A stretch of DNA of 64,000 nt from Janibacter indicus (GCF_900176385.1 NZ_FWXN01000007.1:1-64000); one strand, 5' to 3'. Counted from the stretch's first letter, positions 25,274-34,941 are shown. A program made the numbers and translations. Notes: generated from the sequence alone by a model not told the origin.

Positions 25274-28243
25274 TCAGACCCCGCCGTAGAAGATCCGGTC
25301 GACCACCTGGCGGGCGTGGCGTGCGGTGCGGCGGTAGGACTCGGCGAGGGCCAGCCCCGACTGCGGCGCCATGCCGACGATGCGCCCGACGCCGTCGGCC
25401 TCGCGCAGGTTGGACGGCACCGAGTCGACGGGTCGCCCGCGGAAGAGCATGCCGGCATTGCGCAGCAGCGAGGCCATCGACCAGGCCTCGCGCAGGACCA
25501 CGGCGTCCTCGCCCCCGACGAGCCCGACCTCGACGGCCGCCCCGAGCGCCGGCAGGGTCCGGGTCGTGCGCAGCTCCTCGTGGTCGTGCGCGTGCTGCAG
25601 CTGGAGCAGCTGGACGGTCCACTCGACGTCGGAGAGACCGCCCATGCCGAGCTTGAAGTGCGCCTTGCGGTCCGCGCCGCGCGGCAGCCGCTCGGCCTCC
25701 ATGCGCGCCTTGAGTCGGCGCACCTCGCGCACCTGGGTCGCGTCGAGCCCCTCGGCGGGCCAGCGGATGGGGTCGATGAGGGCGGTGAAGCGCTCCCCCA
25801 GCCCGGGGTCGCCCGCCACCGGACGAGCGCGCAGCAGGGCCTGGGCCTCCCAGGTCTCGGACCAGCGCTCGTAGTAGGTCGCGTAGGACGCCAGCGAGCG
25901 CACCATCGGCCCGCTCTTGCCCTCGGGCCGCAGGTCGGCGTCGAGACCGAGCGGCGGGTCGGACCCCGGGGCGCCGAGCAGGCGTCGCAGCTCACCGACG
26001 ACGGCGAGTGCGGCCTCCTGGGCTGCCTGGTCGTCCGTGCCCTCGTGGGGCTCGTGCACGTAGAGGACGTCGGCATCGGAGGAGTAGCCCATCTCGCTGC
26101 CACCGAGGCGCCCCATGCCGACGATGAGCAGGTCGGTGCCGACCGGCGCCCCTCGATCGGCCTCGACCGCGCGCACGACAACCTCGAGGGAGGCCTGGAT
26201 GACCGCCTCGCTGATGTCGGTGAGCGCGTCGCCCACCTGCTCGAGGTTGATCCGCCCCTGCAGGTCGGCGACCGCGACGCGGAAGATCTCGGCCCGCCGG
26301 ATCGCGCGGATGGACGCGACGGCCGCATCGGCCTCGTCCCGACGGCTCGCGGCAGCCCGCATCCGCTTGAGGATCTCCTCCCGCTCGCGCGGGCGCAGTC
26401 CGTCGGGGTCGCCGAGCATCTGCACCGCCTCGGGGCTGGCCAGCAGCAGGTCCCCGGCAAATCGACTCGCCCCCAGGGTGTGGGCGAGGATCTGGGCGGC
26501 CTCGCCCTCGTCACGCAGCAGGCGCAGGTACCAGTGGGTCGTGCCGAGCTCCTCGCTCACCTTGAGGAAGGCGAGCAGACCGGCGTCGGGGTCGGCCATC
26601 TCGGCGAACCACTCGAGCATGACGGGCAGCAGCTGCCGCTGGATGGCCGCCGTGCGGTTGACCCCGTCGGTGAGGACCTCGAGGTGGCGCAGGGCACCGG
26701 CCGGGTCGCGGTAGCCGAGCGCGCTCAGCCGCGCGCGGGCCGCGTCGGGGGTCAGCCGCGCCTCGTCGGGGCTGAGCTTGGCGACCGCCGACAGCAGGGG
26801 GCGGTAGAAGAGCCGCTGGTGGAGACGCCGCACCTCGCGGGAGTGCTCGGTGCGCAGCTGGACGACCTGCTTGTCGGGCTGGTCCCACAGGTGCAGGGCC
26901 CGTCCGAGCCGCCGCAGGTCGGCCTCGGCGGTCGGCATGAGGTGGGTGCGCCGCAGCCGGTGGAGCTGGATGCGGTGCTCGAGGGTGCGCAGGACCTTGT
27001 AGGCGTCGGCGAGCACGGCGGTGTCCGCTCGCCCCACGTAGCCACCGGCCGACAGCGCGGCGAGGGCGTCGAGCGTGGTGCCCGAGTGCAGGCTCTCGTC
27101 GGTGCGGCCGTGGACCAGCTGGAGCAGCTGGACGGAGAACTCCACGTCGCGCAGACCACCGGGACCGAGCTTGAGCTGGCGGGAGGCCTCGGCGGCGGGG
27201 ATGTGCTCCTCGACGCGACGGCGCATCGCCTGCACGTCGTCGACGAAGTCCTCCCGGGAGGCCGCCTCCCAGACCATCGGCTGCACCGCGGCGAGGTACT
27301 CCGCCCCCAGCGTGGCGTCGCCGGCCAGGTGACGCGCTTTGAGCAGGGCCTGGAACTCCCACGTCTTGGCCCAGCGCTCGTAGTAGGCACGGTGGCTGGC
27401 CACGGTGCGCACAAGAGGGCCCTGCTTGCCCTCCGGCCGCAGCGCCGGGTCGACCGGCCACAGGCTGCCGTGGGCGGTCGCGTCGGAGCACGCGTGCATC
27501 ATCCGGGTCGCCACCCGCGTGGCGACGTCGAGCGCGGCGGCCTCGTCGGCGCCCTCGACCGGCTCCGCGACGAAGATGACGTCGACGTCGGAGACGTAGT
27601 TGAGCTCGCGACCGCCGGCCTTGCCCATGCCGATGACGGCGAAGCGGCAGGTCTGCCCCTCGTCACCCAGCTCGTCGATCGCGATCCGGACCGCGCCCTC
27701 GAGCGCCGAGCCGGCGAGGTCGGCCAGGGCGCGCCCGACCTGGGGCAGGAACTCCACGGGGTCCTCGGCCGTCGTGTCGCGGGCGGCGATGCCGAGCAGC
27801 TGGCGCCGGTAGCCGACCCGCAGGGCGTCCTGCGGCTCGAGGTCGCCGGGGTCAGCGATCTCGGCGAGCAGGGCTTCGGTCCGCTCCTCCGGCGTCATCT
27901 CCCGGGCGTCGACGGCATCACGCCACTGCTCGGGGTGGGCGACGAGATGGTCGACGAGCGCCGTCGAGACGCCCATCGCCCCGATGATCCGGGCCCGCGC
28001 CGCCGCGTCGTCCCGCAGGGCGGCGAGCAGCGCCTCGACCTCGTCGCCAGCCGCCTCGACGACCCGGACGAGCCCGAGCAGCGCGCTGTCGGGGTCGGCG
28101 GCTCGTGTCAGGGCCGCGACGAGGTCGCCACGGACCTCGGCGAGCGGCGCGAGTGCGGGGTCGGCCAGCAGGGACTCGGCCCGACGAGTGTCGTCGAAGC
28201 CTCGTCGGGAGATGCTGGGTCCGGGTCGGGCAGGTGGTGTCAC
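25274..28243 (-). CDS. glnE: Bifunctional glutamine synthetase adenylyltransferase/deadenylase
   Basis: GlnE controls glutamine synthetase by adding or removing AMP. The 989-residue protein has two nucleotidyltransferase domains, each with its metal-binding pair: the N-terminal one in NYVSDVDVIFV and the C-terminal one in GYSSDADVLYV, each followed by RPEGKQGPLVR or RPEGKSGPMVR. GTG 28243 lies seven bases after glnA2. The neighbouring GlnA2 lacks the tyrosine that GlnE modifies, so the target must be another synthetase outside the window. Confidence 0.97.
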   Translation of the reverse strand: MTPPARPGPSISRRGFDDTRRAESLLADPALAPLAEVRGDLVAALTRAADPDSALLGLVRVVEAAGDEVEALLAALRDDAAARARIIGAMGVSTALVDHLVAHPEQWRDAVDAREMTPEERTEALLAEIADPGDLEPQDALRVGYRRQLLGIAARDTTAEDPVEFLPQVGRALADLAGSALEGAVRIAIDELGDEGQTCRFAVIGMGKAGGRELNYVSDVDVIFVAEPVEGADEAAALDVATRVATRMMHACSDATAHGSLWPVDPALRPEGKQGPLVRTVASHRAYYERWAKTWEFQALLKARHLAGDATLGAEYLAAVQPMVWEAASREDFVDDVQAMRRRVEEHIPAAEASRQLKLGPGGLRDVEFSVQLLQLVHGRTDESLHSGTTLDALAALSAGGYVGRADTAVLADAYKVLRTLEHRIQLHRLRRTHLMPTAEADLRRLGRALHLWDQPDKQVVQLRTEHSREVRRLHQRLFYRPLLSAVAKLSPDEARLTPDAARARLSALGYRDPAGALRHLEVLTDGVNRTAAIQRQLLPVMLEWFAEMADPDAGLLAFLKVSEELGTTHWYLRLLRDEGEAAQILAHTLGASRFAGDLLLASPEAVQMLGDPDGLRPREREEILKRMRAAASRRDEADAAVASIRAIRRAEIFRVAVADLQGRINLEQVGDALTDISEAVIQASLEVVVRAVEADRGAPVGTDLLIVGMGRLGGSEMGYSSDADVLYVHEPHEGTDDQAAQEAALAVVGELRRLLGAPGSDPPLGLDADLRPEGKSGPMVRSLASYATYYERWSETWEAQALLRARPVAGDPGLGERFTALIDPIRWPAEGLDATQVREVRRLKARMEAERLPRGADRKAHFKLGMGGLSDVEWTVQLLQLQHAHDHEELRTTRTLPALGAAVEVGLVGGEDAVVLREAWSMASLLRNAGMLFRGRPVDSVPSNLREADGVGRIVGMAPQSGLALAESYRRTARHARQVVDRIFYGGV

Positions 28244-28250
28244 GCGGTCC

Positions 28251-29588
28251 TCACAGTCGCGGCAGCAGACTTTCCAGCTCGAAGGGGGTGACCTGGTTGC
28301 GGTAGTCGGCCCACTCCTGCCGCTTGTTGCGCAGGACGAAGTCGAAGACGTGCTCGCCCAGGGTCTCGGCGACGAGCTCGCTCTCCTCCATCGCCTCGAT
28401 GGCCTCGGAGAGGCTCGAGGGCAGCGGCTTGATGCCCATCGCCTTGCGCTCGCGGTCGGTGAGGCTCCACACGTCGTCCTCGGTCTCCGCCGGGAGCTCG
28501 TAGCCCTCCTCGATGCCCTTGAGCCCCGCGGCCAGGGTGACGGCGAAGGCGAGGTAGGGGTTGCACGCCGCGTCGAGGCTGCGCAGCTCGACCCGGCTGG
28601 AGTTGCTCTTGTTGGGCTTGTACATCGGCACCCGGACCATCGCCGAGCGGTTGTTGTGGCCCCACGTCAGGTGCGCCGGCGCCTCGCCGCCGCCCCACAG
28701 GCGCTTGTAGCTGTTGACCCACTGGTTGGTCACGGCCGTGAACTCGCGACCGTGGTGGAGCAGGCCGGCGATGAACTGACGGCCGACCTTGCTCAGCCGG
28801 TAGGGGGCACCGGCCTCGTAGAAGGCATTGGTGTCGCCCTCGAAGAGCGAGAGGTGGGTGTGCATCCCGCTGCCGGGGTGCTCGGCGAAGACCTTGGGCA
28901 TGAAGGTCGCGTAGACACCCTGCTCGAGCGCCACCTCCTTGATCACTGTGCGGAAGGTCATGATGTTGTCCGCCATCGACAGCGCGTCGGCGTAGCGCAG
29001 GTCGATCTCGTTCTGCCCCGGGGCGCCCTCGTGGTGGCTGAACTCCACGGAGATGCCGACCGACTCGAGCATGGTGATGGCGGCACGACGGAAGTCGTGG
29101 GCCTCCCCCTTCGGCACGTGGTCGAAGTAGCCGCCGTCGTCGACCGGCTCGGGCCGCTCGCCCCGCGGCGTGCCCTGCTGGAGCAGGAAGAACTCGATCT
29201 CGGGGTGGGTGTAGAAGCTGAAGCCCATGTCGGCGGCCTTGCCCAGCGTGCGGCGCAGGACGTAGCGCGCATCGGCCAGGGCGGGGCTGCCGTCGGGCAG
29301 CTGGATGTCGCAGAACATGCGCGCGGTGCCCGGGTGCTCACCGCGCCACGGCAGCACCTGGAAGGTCGAGGGATCGGGACGCGCGAGCATGTCGGCCTCG
29401 TAGACCCGGGTGAAGCCCTCGATGGCCGACCCGTCGAAGCCGATGCCCTCGCTGAAGGCGCCCTCGAGCTCGGCGGGGGCGATGGCGACCGACTTGAGCG
29501 TGCCGAGGACATCGGTGAACCACAACCGGACGAACCGGATGTCCCGCTCCTCGATGGTGCGGAGGACGAACTCCTGCTGACGATCCAT
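28251..29588 (-). CDS. glnA2: Glutamine synthetase, GlnA2-type
   Basis: Type I glutamine synthetase of 445 residues: beta-Grasp N-terminal domain with FDGSAIEGF and catalytic domain with EIEFFLL, SHHEGAPGQNEIDLRY, HTHLSLF and NNRSAMVRVP. Where GSI-beta enzymes have the adenylylated NLYDLP tyrosine, this one has DVWSLT, so it should not be controlled by GlnE. The arrangement matches the mycobacterial glnA2-glnE pair. Related GlnA2 proteins differ in efficiency and some act on polyamines, so glutamine synthesis is likely but not proven. Confidence 0.95.
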   Translation of the reverse strand: MDRQQEFVLRTIEERDIRFVRLWFTDVLGTLKSVAIAPAELEGAFSEGIGFDGSAIEGFTRVYEADMLARPDPSTFQVLPWRGEHPGTARMFCDIQLPDGSPALADARYVLRRTLGKAADMGFSFYTHPEIEFFLLQQGTPRGERPEPVDDGGYFDHVPKGEAHDFRRAAITMLESVGISVEFSHHEGAPGQNEIDLRYADALSMADNIMTFRTVIKEVALEQGVYATFMPKVFAEHPGSGMHTHLSLFEGDTNAFYEAGAPYRLSKVGRQFIAGLLHHGREFTAVTNQWVNSYKRLWGGGEAPAHLTWGHNNRSAMVRVPMYKPNKSNSSRVELRSLDAACNPYLAFAVTLAAGLKGIEEGYELPAETEDDVWSLTDRERKAMGIKPLPSSLSEAIEAMEESELVAETLGEHVFDFVLRNKRQEWADYRNQVTPFELESLLPRL

Positions 29589-29594
29589 GCGCCC

Positions 29595-29600
29595 ATCCTG
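29595..29600 (-). promoter_or_regulatory. Leaderless promoter (-10) of glnA2-glnE
   Basis: CAGGAT is placed six bases before the ATG at 29588, the same geometry seen before hisD, panB and other genes here. No ribosome binding site precedes the start, which supports a leaderless message. Confidence 0.4.
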
Positions 29601-29638
29601 CCCTAGGCGGGCGGCACAGATCGTGCAGGGCACGACGA

Positions 29639-29680
29639 GGCCCGCCTCACCCCCTTCGGTCGAAGGGGGTGAGGCGGGCC
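29639..29680 (-). terminator. Terminator of the M6 protease gene
   Basis: A 42-base near-continuous palindrome: GGCCCGCCTCACCCCCTTCG pairs over 20 positions with its complement around a GT centre. It lies 37 bases beyond the protease stop codon and before glnA2. The centre is again an inverted pair of CGAAGGG. No T-run follows. Confidence 0.85.
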
Positions 29681-29716
29681 CGGCGATCGCCTGCGGTGCT
29701 CAGCAGGTGGGTGCGA

Positions 29717-32119
29717 TCACTTCCCGGACTGGATCCGGAGGGACATCTCGTCCTTCTTCTCCTTGAGGACGGTGATCTTCGTGCCGGATCCGGCGACCTT
29801 GGTCGAGCTCCACGGGTTGTCGGCCGACCAGTAGCGGTTGGGGTCGGAGTCGTCGAACGTGCGGATGCCCGGAGTCGAGGGGACCGTCTGCGGGATGCCT
29901 GCGTTGTGGAAGGTCACCTCGTCGGTGCGCTGGGTGCCGAAGGTGGCGTCGAAGGGCTGACGGCGGTTGCCGAGCAGCTTGCCGTTGGAGAACTTCACCG
30001 GCGCCGGGCGGGCGTCGACGGGCAGGACCTGGCCGTAGCCGGGGTGCACGCTGGTGTTGTTGTCCGAGTAGGCGTTGTTGATGTACCAGACGAGCAGGCC
30101 GTCCTGGTACGGGAAGCGCTCGACCCAGTCGGGGCGCTCGGGGTCACCGAAGTTGTACGGACCGGTCTTGAGGTTCTTGTCGTAGCCCGAGTACACGCGG
30201 TTCTCCGCGAGGTAGTAGCTCTGGACCGTCTCCGACGTGGAGCCCGACATCCGGGTGAAGCCGTCTGCGGTCCAGCCGTTGTCGCCGGACTCCACGTCGT
30301 CGGTGAGGACCGCGGTCCCGTCGACCGTGATGGTGATGTCGTCGATGAAGGCCCCGGGCTCGGAGACACCACCGTCCGACTGGTAACGCCAGCGGAACTG
30401 GACCTTCTGGCCCGCGTAGGCGCTCAGGTCGGTCGTGACCTCGTTCCACGACAGGTCGCCGCCGTCGGTGGCGGACAGCTCCTCCCACGTGGACCCACCG
30501 TCGGCGCTGACCTCCGTGTAGAGGAAGTCGTAGCCGGCCTCGATCTGGGTGGCCAGCTGCGCCGAGACCGACGCCGAGGTCGCCCCGGTGAGGTCGATCT
30601 CGCGGGTCAGGGTGTTGTTGAGGTTGTCGGCGGAGCCGGACCACCACTCGTAGCTGCCGGAGTGGGGGGTGTTGTAGTCGGTCGTCACCGTCTCCTCGGG
30701 GAGGAGGACCGCAGCGGCCTGGGGCAGCTTGGCGTGGTCACGGTCGGCGGGGCCCAGGTCGAGGTTGACGTCCTGACCCGGCCTGACCGTCTCGGCGTCG
30801 AGCCAGCCGAGCTGCAGCTTTTCCCAGGCACCCATGTAGCCCGGGCTGGAGCCGATGTCGACGGTGCCGTCGTTGAGCCACGAGCCGCCGGACATCAGGG
30901 TCCAGAAGCCGGTGCCGTTGTCGCCGCCGGCGGTGTCGTAGAGGTCGGGCAGACCGAGGTCGTGACCGAACTCGTGGGTGAAGACACCCAGGCCGCCGTT
31001 CTCCGGCTCGGTCGTGTAGTCACCGATCCAGATGCCGGAGTCGCCGAGCGGGACACCGCCGAGCTTGTTCTGCTCCGGGCCGTCCTTGCCGATGTTGTTG
31101 GAGAAGGCGTACCAGCGGTGGCTCCAGATGGCGTCCTCGCCCTGCGCGCCGCCGCCGGCCTCCTCGCCCTCACCGGCGTGGATCGCCTGGAAGTGGTCGA
31201 TGTAGCCGTCGGGCTCGTTGAAGTCGCCGTCACCGTCGAAGTCGTAGCGGTCCCAGACGTCGAACTGCGCGAGGTACTCCTTGATCTCCGCGTCGGACGT
31301 GCCCTGGGCCTTCTGGTCCTCGTACCAGGCCGTGGCGGTGTCCTTGACGTAGTTCCAGTAGCCCTCGGCCTCGGTGGTGCCGTCACCCTCGACGGGGTTG
31401 TGGCCGTAGCGGGCCTCGTTGAAGGGCACCGTCACCCAGTCGCTCACGTCGCCCTTGGTGAGGAAGCGGCCCTGCGACTGCTTGAGGTAGAAGTCGCGGA
31501 AGGACTCCTGCTCCTTCTTCTTGCCCTTGCCCTTGCCCTTGCCCTTGCCCTTGGTCTCGGCGTCGGACCCGAACATCAGCTCGGTGTAGTGGTCGCGGCT
31601 GAAGTCCTCGTCCCAGATGGTCGAGTTGTTGACCGACCGGTCCGGCTCGGGGATCTCGTTGTGGACCGGACCGGCCTCGCCGCCCTGGGCGGGCTTGGTC
31701 TGGTCACCGAAGTCGGTGAGGATCGTGAAGACGCTCGCCTCCCGGTCGACGTCGTACTGGACGTACTTGGTGCGCTTGCCCTTGCCCTTGCCCTTGGCGG
31801 CGGTCGTGTTGTCCTGGTGGCCCTTGGCCTTGGCGTGGGTCTCGGCGGCGTCATCGCTGGTGATCTCGATGACCTGCGTGCCGTTCTTGGTGACCACGCG
31901 GGCCTCGCCGCGCATCAGCTTGTCGACGGCGTCCTCGCGCAGCTCGCGCTGGGCGTCACCCAGGGGGTTGGGCAGGTCGTCGTGCCGGGCCGACGAAGCG
32001 GCCTTGTCCTCGGGTGCCACCGCGGCACTCGTCCCTGCACTCGCGGCCATCGGCGCGAGGGTCAGGACGAGGGCGGAAGCCGCGAGGCCGGACACGACAT
32101 GGGTGTGGCGTCTCTTCAC
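29717..32119 (-). CDS. Secreted M6 (immune inhibitor A-like) metalloprotease
   Basis: Extracellular zinc protease, 800 residues. A Sec signal peptide (basic start, hydrophobic 8-24, cleavage near ASA) precedes a propeptide, then the M6 catalytic domain with HEFGHDLGLPDLYD at 382-395, a Ca-like acidic loop FDGDGDFNEPDG at 294-305, and C-terminal beta domains resembling carbohydrate- or lipid-binding modules (TWEELSATDGG, FIDDITITVDG). Two Lys-Gly runs (109-115 and 190-202) are inserted. GTG 32119 follows TTTGGAGG at ideal spacing. Likely used for nutrient or host-protein degradation. Confidence 0.93.
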   Translation of the reverse strand: MKRRHTHVVSGLAASALVLTLAPMAASAGTSAAVAPEDKAASSARHDDLPNPLGDAQRELREDAVDKLMRGEARVVTKNGTQVIEITSDDAAETHAKAKGHQDNTTAAKGKGKGKRTKYVQYDVDREASVFTILTDFGDQTKPAQGGEAGPVHNEIPEPDRSVNNSTIWDEDFSRDHYTELMFGSDAETKGKGKGKGKGKKKEQESFRDFYLKQSQGRFLTKGDVSDWVTVPFNEARYGHNPVEGDGTTEAEGYWNYVKDTATAWYEDQKAQGTSDAEIKEYLAQFDVWDRYDFDGDGDFNEPDGYIDHFQAIHAGEGEEAGGGAQGEDAIWSHRWYAFSNNIGKDGPEQNKLGGVPLGDSGIWIGDYTTEPENGGLGVFTHEFGHDLGLPDLYDTAGGDNGTGFWTLMSGGSWLNDGTVDIGSSPGYMGAWEKLQLGWLDAETVRPGQDVNLDLGPADRDHAKLPQAAAVLLPEETVTTDYNTPHSGSYEWWSGSADNLNNTLTREIDLTGATSASVSAQLATQIEAGYDFLYTEVSADGGSTWEELSATDGGDLSWNEVTTDLSAYAGQKVQFRWRYQSDGGVSEPGAFIDDITITVDGTAVLTDDVESGDNGWTADGFTRMSGSTSETVQSYYLAENRVYSGYDKNLKTGPYNFGDPERPDWVERFPYQDGLLVWYINNAYSDNNTSVHPGYGQVLPVDARPAPVKFSNGKLLGNRRQPFDATFGTQRTDEVTFHNAGIPQTVPSTPGIRTFDDSDPNRYWSADNPWSSTKVAGSGTKITVLKEKKDEMSLRIQSGK
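31521..31552 (-). repeat. Hexanucleotide tandem repeat encoding Lys-Gly run
   Basis: Five tandem copies of ttgccc on the plus strand encode (Gly-Lys)n in the protease at residues 190-201. Perfect copies make slippage, and so length variation between strains, likely without frameshift because the unit is six bases. Confidence 0.85.
31774..31796 (-). repeat. Second hexanucleotide repeat encoding Lys-Gly run
   Basis: Three to four copies of the same cttgcc unit encode residues 109-115 of the protease, in the propeptide. Two independent runs of one unit in one gene argue for selection or for a shared slippage origin. Confidence 0.8.
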
Positions 32120-32138
32120 GGGTCCTCCAAAAAGATGT

Positions 32139-32154
32139 TGTGGCTCGAACCACA
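32139..32154. promoter_or_regulatory. Palindrome upstream of the M6 protease gene
   Basis: TGTGGCTCGAACCACA is a 16-bp palindrome with one mismatched pair, 20 bp before the protease start and overlapping its expected promoter or leader. It may be a repressor site or a short RNA hairpin. The rest of the 181-bp gap to panB shows no other signal apart from the panB promoter. Confidence 0.35.
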
Positions 32155-32288
32155 GGGGGTGAGCGCACTCAACCAAGATTTGCCGGCCTCCGGGAGTCAC
32201 CACAGGAGTTTCTGAAGGAATCCTTACTCTTGACCCGGCGACCCTGCGGGTTTTCCCTCTATCCTCCGGCGCATCGTGCGGTCAGGCC

Positions 32289-32294
32289 TAGGGT
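32289..32294 (+). promoter_or_regulatory. Leaderless promoter (-10) of panB
   Basis: TAGGGT followed after six bases by the panB ATG. There is no ribosome binding site, so the message should start at the initiation codon. Confidence 0.55.
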
Positions 32295-32300
32295 GGCCCC

Positions 32301-33155
32301 ATGAGCGAGACGACCGCCCCCTACGGATCCGGGAGCACCCCTCCCCCTTCGGCGCCCAAGCGGGTGCGCATCCCCCACCTGCAGGCGATGACCGATCGTG
32401 GCGAGCGCTGGGCCATGCTCACCGCCTACGACATGTACGCCGCACAGGTCTTCGACCGCGCGGGCATCCCGGTGCTGCTCGTCGGCGACTCGGCCGGCAA
32501 CAACGTCTACGGCCACGAGACGACCGTGCCCGTGACGCTCGACGAGATGATCCCGCTGACCCGCGCCGTCGCCGGTGCCGCGGCGAGCGCCCTCGTCGTG
32601 GCCGACCTCCCCTTCGGCACCTACCAGGCCTCCCCCGAGCAGGGCTACCTCTCGGCGGCCCGCCTGATGAAGGAGGGTCTGGCGCACGCCGTCAAGCTCG
32701 AGGGCGGCGCAGAGATGGCGCCGACGATCGAGCGGATGACCCAGGGGGGCATCCCCGTCATGGCGCACATCGGCTTCACTCCGCAGAGCGAGCACACTCT
32801 TGGCGGCTACCGCGTCCAGGGGCGCGGCGAGGCCGCGGGCAAGCTGCTCGAGGACGCCCGGGCGGTCCAGGACGCCGGCGCCTTCGCGGTCGTCCTGGAG
32901 ATGGTGCCCGCGCCGGCCGCGGCCGAGGTGACGCGCGAGCTGAGCATCCCGACCATCGGCATCGGCGCCGGCCCCGACTGCGACGCGCAGGTCCTCGTGT
33001 GGCAGGACATGGCCGGGCTGCGCACGGGCAAGGCTCCCCGCTTCGTCAAGCGCTACGCCGACGTCGGCACCGTCCTCGAGGACGCGGCGCGCGCCTATGC
33101 CGCGGACGTCGCGGCCGGCACCTTCCCGGCGTCCGAGCACTCCTTCGAGAGCTGA
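32301..33155 (+). CDS. panB: 3-methyl-2-oxobutanoate hydroxymethyltransferase
   Basis: First committed step of pantothenate synthesis: ketopantoate from alpha-ketoisovalerate and methylene-THF. TIM-barrel protein of 284 residues with metal-site [49 protein letters not shown] and EMVPA plus PTIGIGAG. panC and panD are not in the window. The methyltransferase gene follows after two bases and is probably co-transcribed. Confidence 0.97.
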   Translation: MSETTAPYGSGSTPPPSAPKRVRIPHLQAMTDRGERWAMLTAYDMYAAQVFDRAGIPVLLVGDSAGNNVYGHETTVPVTLDEMIPLTRAVAGAAASALVVADLPFGTYQASPEQGYLSAARLMKEGLAHAVKLEGGAEMAPTIERMTQGGIPVMAHIGFTPQSEHTLGGYRVQGRGEAAGKLLEDARAVQDAGAFAVVLEMVPAPAAAEVTRELSIPTIGIGAGPDCDAQVLVWQDMAGLRTGKAPRFVKRYADVGTVLEDAARAYAADVAAGTFPASEHSFES

Positions 33156-33157
33156 CG

Positions 33158-33787
33158 ATGGCCCCCGACGACCTGCCCGAGATCCGCACGCGGTGGTCGG
33201 AGGTGTCCGGCGGCATCGACGCCGCGCACGCCTACCAGCGACGCTTCGACGAGCTGGCGAGCGGCGGTGCCGACCTCGACGGCGAGGCGCGCTTCGTCCA
33301 CGGCCTGCACGAGGCACCGGTGCGCGTCCTCGACGCCGGGTGCGGCACCGGGCGGGTCGCGACCGAGCTGACCCGGCTCGGCCACGACGTCGTCGGGGTC
33401 GACGCCGACGCGGCGATGATCGAGGTGGCCCGCGAGCGCGACGACGTGACCCGCTTCGTCCACGCCGACCTGGCCACGCTGTCCCTCACGACGCAGGCCT
33501 TCGACGTCGTGCTCCTCGCGGGCAATGTCGTGCCCTTCCTCGCCGACGGCACGCTCGTCGAGGTCCTGCGCCGACTGCGGGCACACCTCACGGGTGACGG
33601 GCTGCTCGTCGCCGGGTGGTCCCTGCCGGGCCACCAGCCCGACGGGGCCGCCGCGGTTTCGCCCGAGGACTACGAGCGGGCGGCCTTCGCCGCCGACCTG
33701 TCCCTCGTCACGCGCTACGCGACGTGGGAGGCGCAGCGCTGGCCCGGTGACGGCTCCTATGCCCTGACCGTGCACCGGCCGCGCTGA
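33158..33787 (+). CDS. Class I SAM-dependent methyltransferase
   Basis: 209-residue Rossmann methyltransferase: motif I VLDAGCGTGRVATEL, motif II acidic residue in VVGVDADAAMIEVARE, and motif IV region FDVVLLAGNVVPFLADG. Substrate unknown; no specificity domain is visible. ATG 33158 lies two bases after the panB stop. Homology to a particular small-molecule methylase cannot be claimed. Confidence 0.88.
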   Translation: MAPDDLPEIRTRWSEVSGGIDAAHAYQRRFDELASGGADLDGEARFVHGLHEAPVRVLDAGCGTGRVATELTRLGHDVVGVDADAAMIEVARERDDVTRFVHADLATLSLTTQAFDVVLLAGNVVPFLADGTLVEVLRRLRAHLTGDGLLVAGWSLPGHQPDGAAAVSPEDYERAAFAADLSLVTRYATWEAQRWPGDGSYALTVHRPR

Positions 33788-33790
33788 CCG

Positions 33791-33988
33791 TCAGGCCCCG
33801 GCGTCGCCGGTCTGCCACTCGCGCTCCTTGCGGTCCTCCTCGTCCCAGGCTTCTGTCTTGGCGCGCGCGGTGGCGAGCGCGGCGGCGGCCTCGGCCTCGG
33901 TCTCGTAGGGGCCCATGACGTCCTCGCCCTGGGAGCGGTTGTCGTCGGTCTCGACCTGCTGGGTCTCGATGTTGAACCAGTACGCCAT
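33791..33988 (-). CDS. Small conserved SPOR-like protein
   Basis: 65-residue acidic protein beginning MAYWFNIETQQVE, then MGPYETEAEAAAALATARAKTEAWDEED, the pattern of a small actinobacterial family often labelled SPOR-like. A good AGGAAGGA site precedes ATG 33988. It is divergent from map and convergent with the methyltransferase. No function is established. Confidence 0.8.
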   Translation of the reverse strand: MAYWFNIETQQVETDDNRSQGEDVMGPYETEAEAAAALATARAKTEAWDEEDRKEREWQTGDAGA

Positions 33989-34052
33989 CGTCGTGCCGTC
34001 CTTCCTCGCGGTGACCCGCGGACCGGGGCGCATCGGTCACGCCCTCGTTGCC

Positions 34053-34058
34053 TAGACT
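34053..34058 (+). promoter_or_regulatory. Leaderless promoter (-10) of map
   Basis: TAGACT is followed after seven bases by the ATG of map. No Shine-Dalgarno sequence lies in the short gap. Confidence 0.5.
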
Positions 34059-34065
34059 TCACCGC

Positions 34066-34929
34066 ATGCCTGCCGCTGCCGCAACCGTGACACCCGGTGA
34101 GGTCTCCCCCCGCCGCGCCGTCCCTGCCGCCATCGCGCGGCCCGAGTACGTCGACCGGCCGGCGCCGACCCCCTTCGACGGCAGCGAGATCAAGGACGCC
34201 GCGACGATCGAGCGGATGCGGCACGCCTCGCGGATCGCCGCGCAGGCGCTCGCCGCGGCCGGTGCGGCCGTGGCTCCCGGCGTGACGACCGACGAAGTCG
34301 ACCGGATCGGCCACGAGTTCCTGCTCGACCACAGCGCCTACCCCTCGACCCTGGGCTACCGCGGCTTCCCCAAGTCGCTGTGCACCTCGGTCAACGAGGT
34401 CGTCTGCCACGGCATCCCCGACTCGCGGGCGATCGAGGAGGGCGACATCGTCAACATCGACATCACCGCCTTCGTCGGTGGTGTGCACGGCGACACCAAT
34501 GCGACCTTCTGCGCCGGCGAGGTCGACGAGGAGTCGCGCCTGCTCGTCGAGCGCACGCACGAGGCGATGATGCGTGGCATCAAGGCGGCGCTGCCCGGGC
34601 GGCAGATCAACATCATCGGTCGGGTCATCGAGCGCTACGCCGCTCGCTTCGGCTACGGCGTGGTGCGCGACTACACCGGCCACGGCATCGGGACGAGCTT
34701 CCACTCCGGGCTCGTCGTGCCCCACTTCGACGCCGCCCCCGGTCACGACGCGGTCATCGAGCCGGGCATGACCTTCACGATCGAGCCAATGCTCAACCTC
34801 GGCACGCCCGACTGGCAGATGTGGGACGACGGGTGGACCGTCGTGACCGCAGACGGTCGACGGTCCGCGCAGTTCGAGCACACGATCCTCATCACCGACG
34901 ACGGCAACGAGATCCTCACCCTCCCCTGA
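34066..34929 (+). CDS. map: Methionine aminopeptidase
   Basis: Removes N-terminal Met from nascent proteins. The 287-residue enzyme has an N-terminal extension of about 40 residues before the pita-bread core, as in actinobacterial type 1c forms ([19 protein letters not shown]). Metal ligands lie in [31 protein letters not shown] and QFEHTIL. The extension has the PxxP-like segments typical of ribosome-associated type 1c enzymes. Confidence 0.96.
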   Translation: MPAAAATVTPGEVSPRRAVPAAIARPEYVDRPAPTPFDGSEIKDAATIERMRHASRIAAQALAAAGAAVAPGVTTDEVDRIGHEFLLDHSAYPSTLGYRGFPKSLCTSVNEVVCHGIPDSRAIEEGDIVNIDITAFVGGVHGDTNATFCAGEVDEESRLLVERTHEAMMRGIKAALPGRQINIIGRVIERYAARFGYGVVRDYTGHGIGTSFHSGLVVPHFDAAPGHDAVIEPGMTFTIEPMLNLGTPDWQMWDDGWTVVTADGRRSAQFEHTILITDDGNEILTLP

Positions 34930-34941
34930 AGGTAGGTAGCG

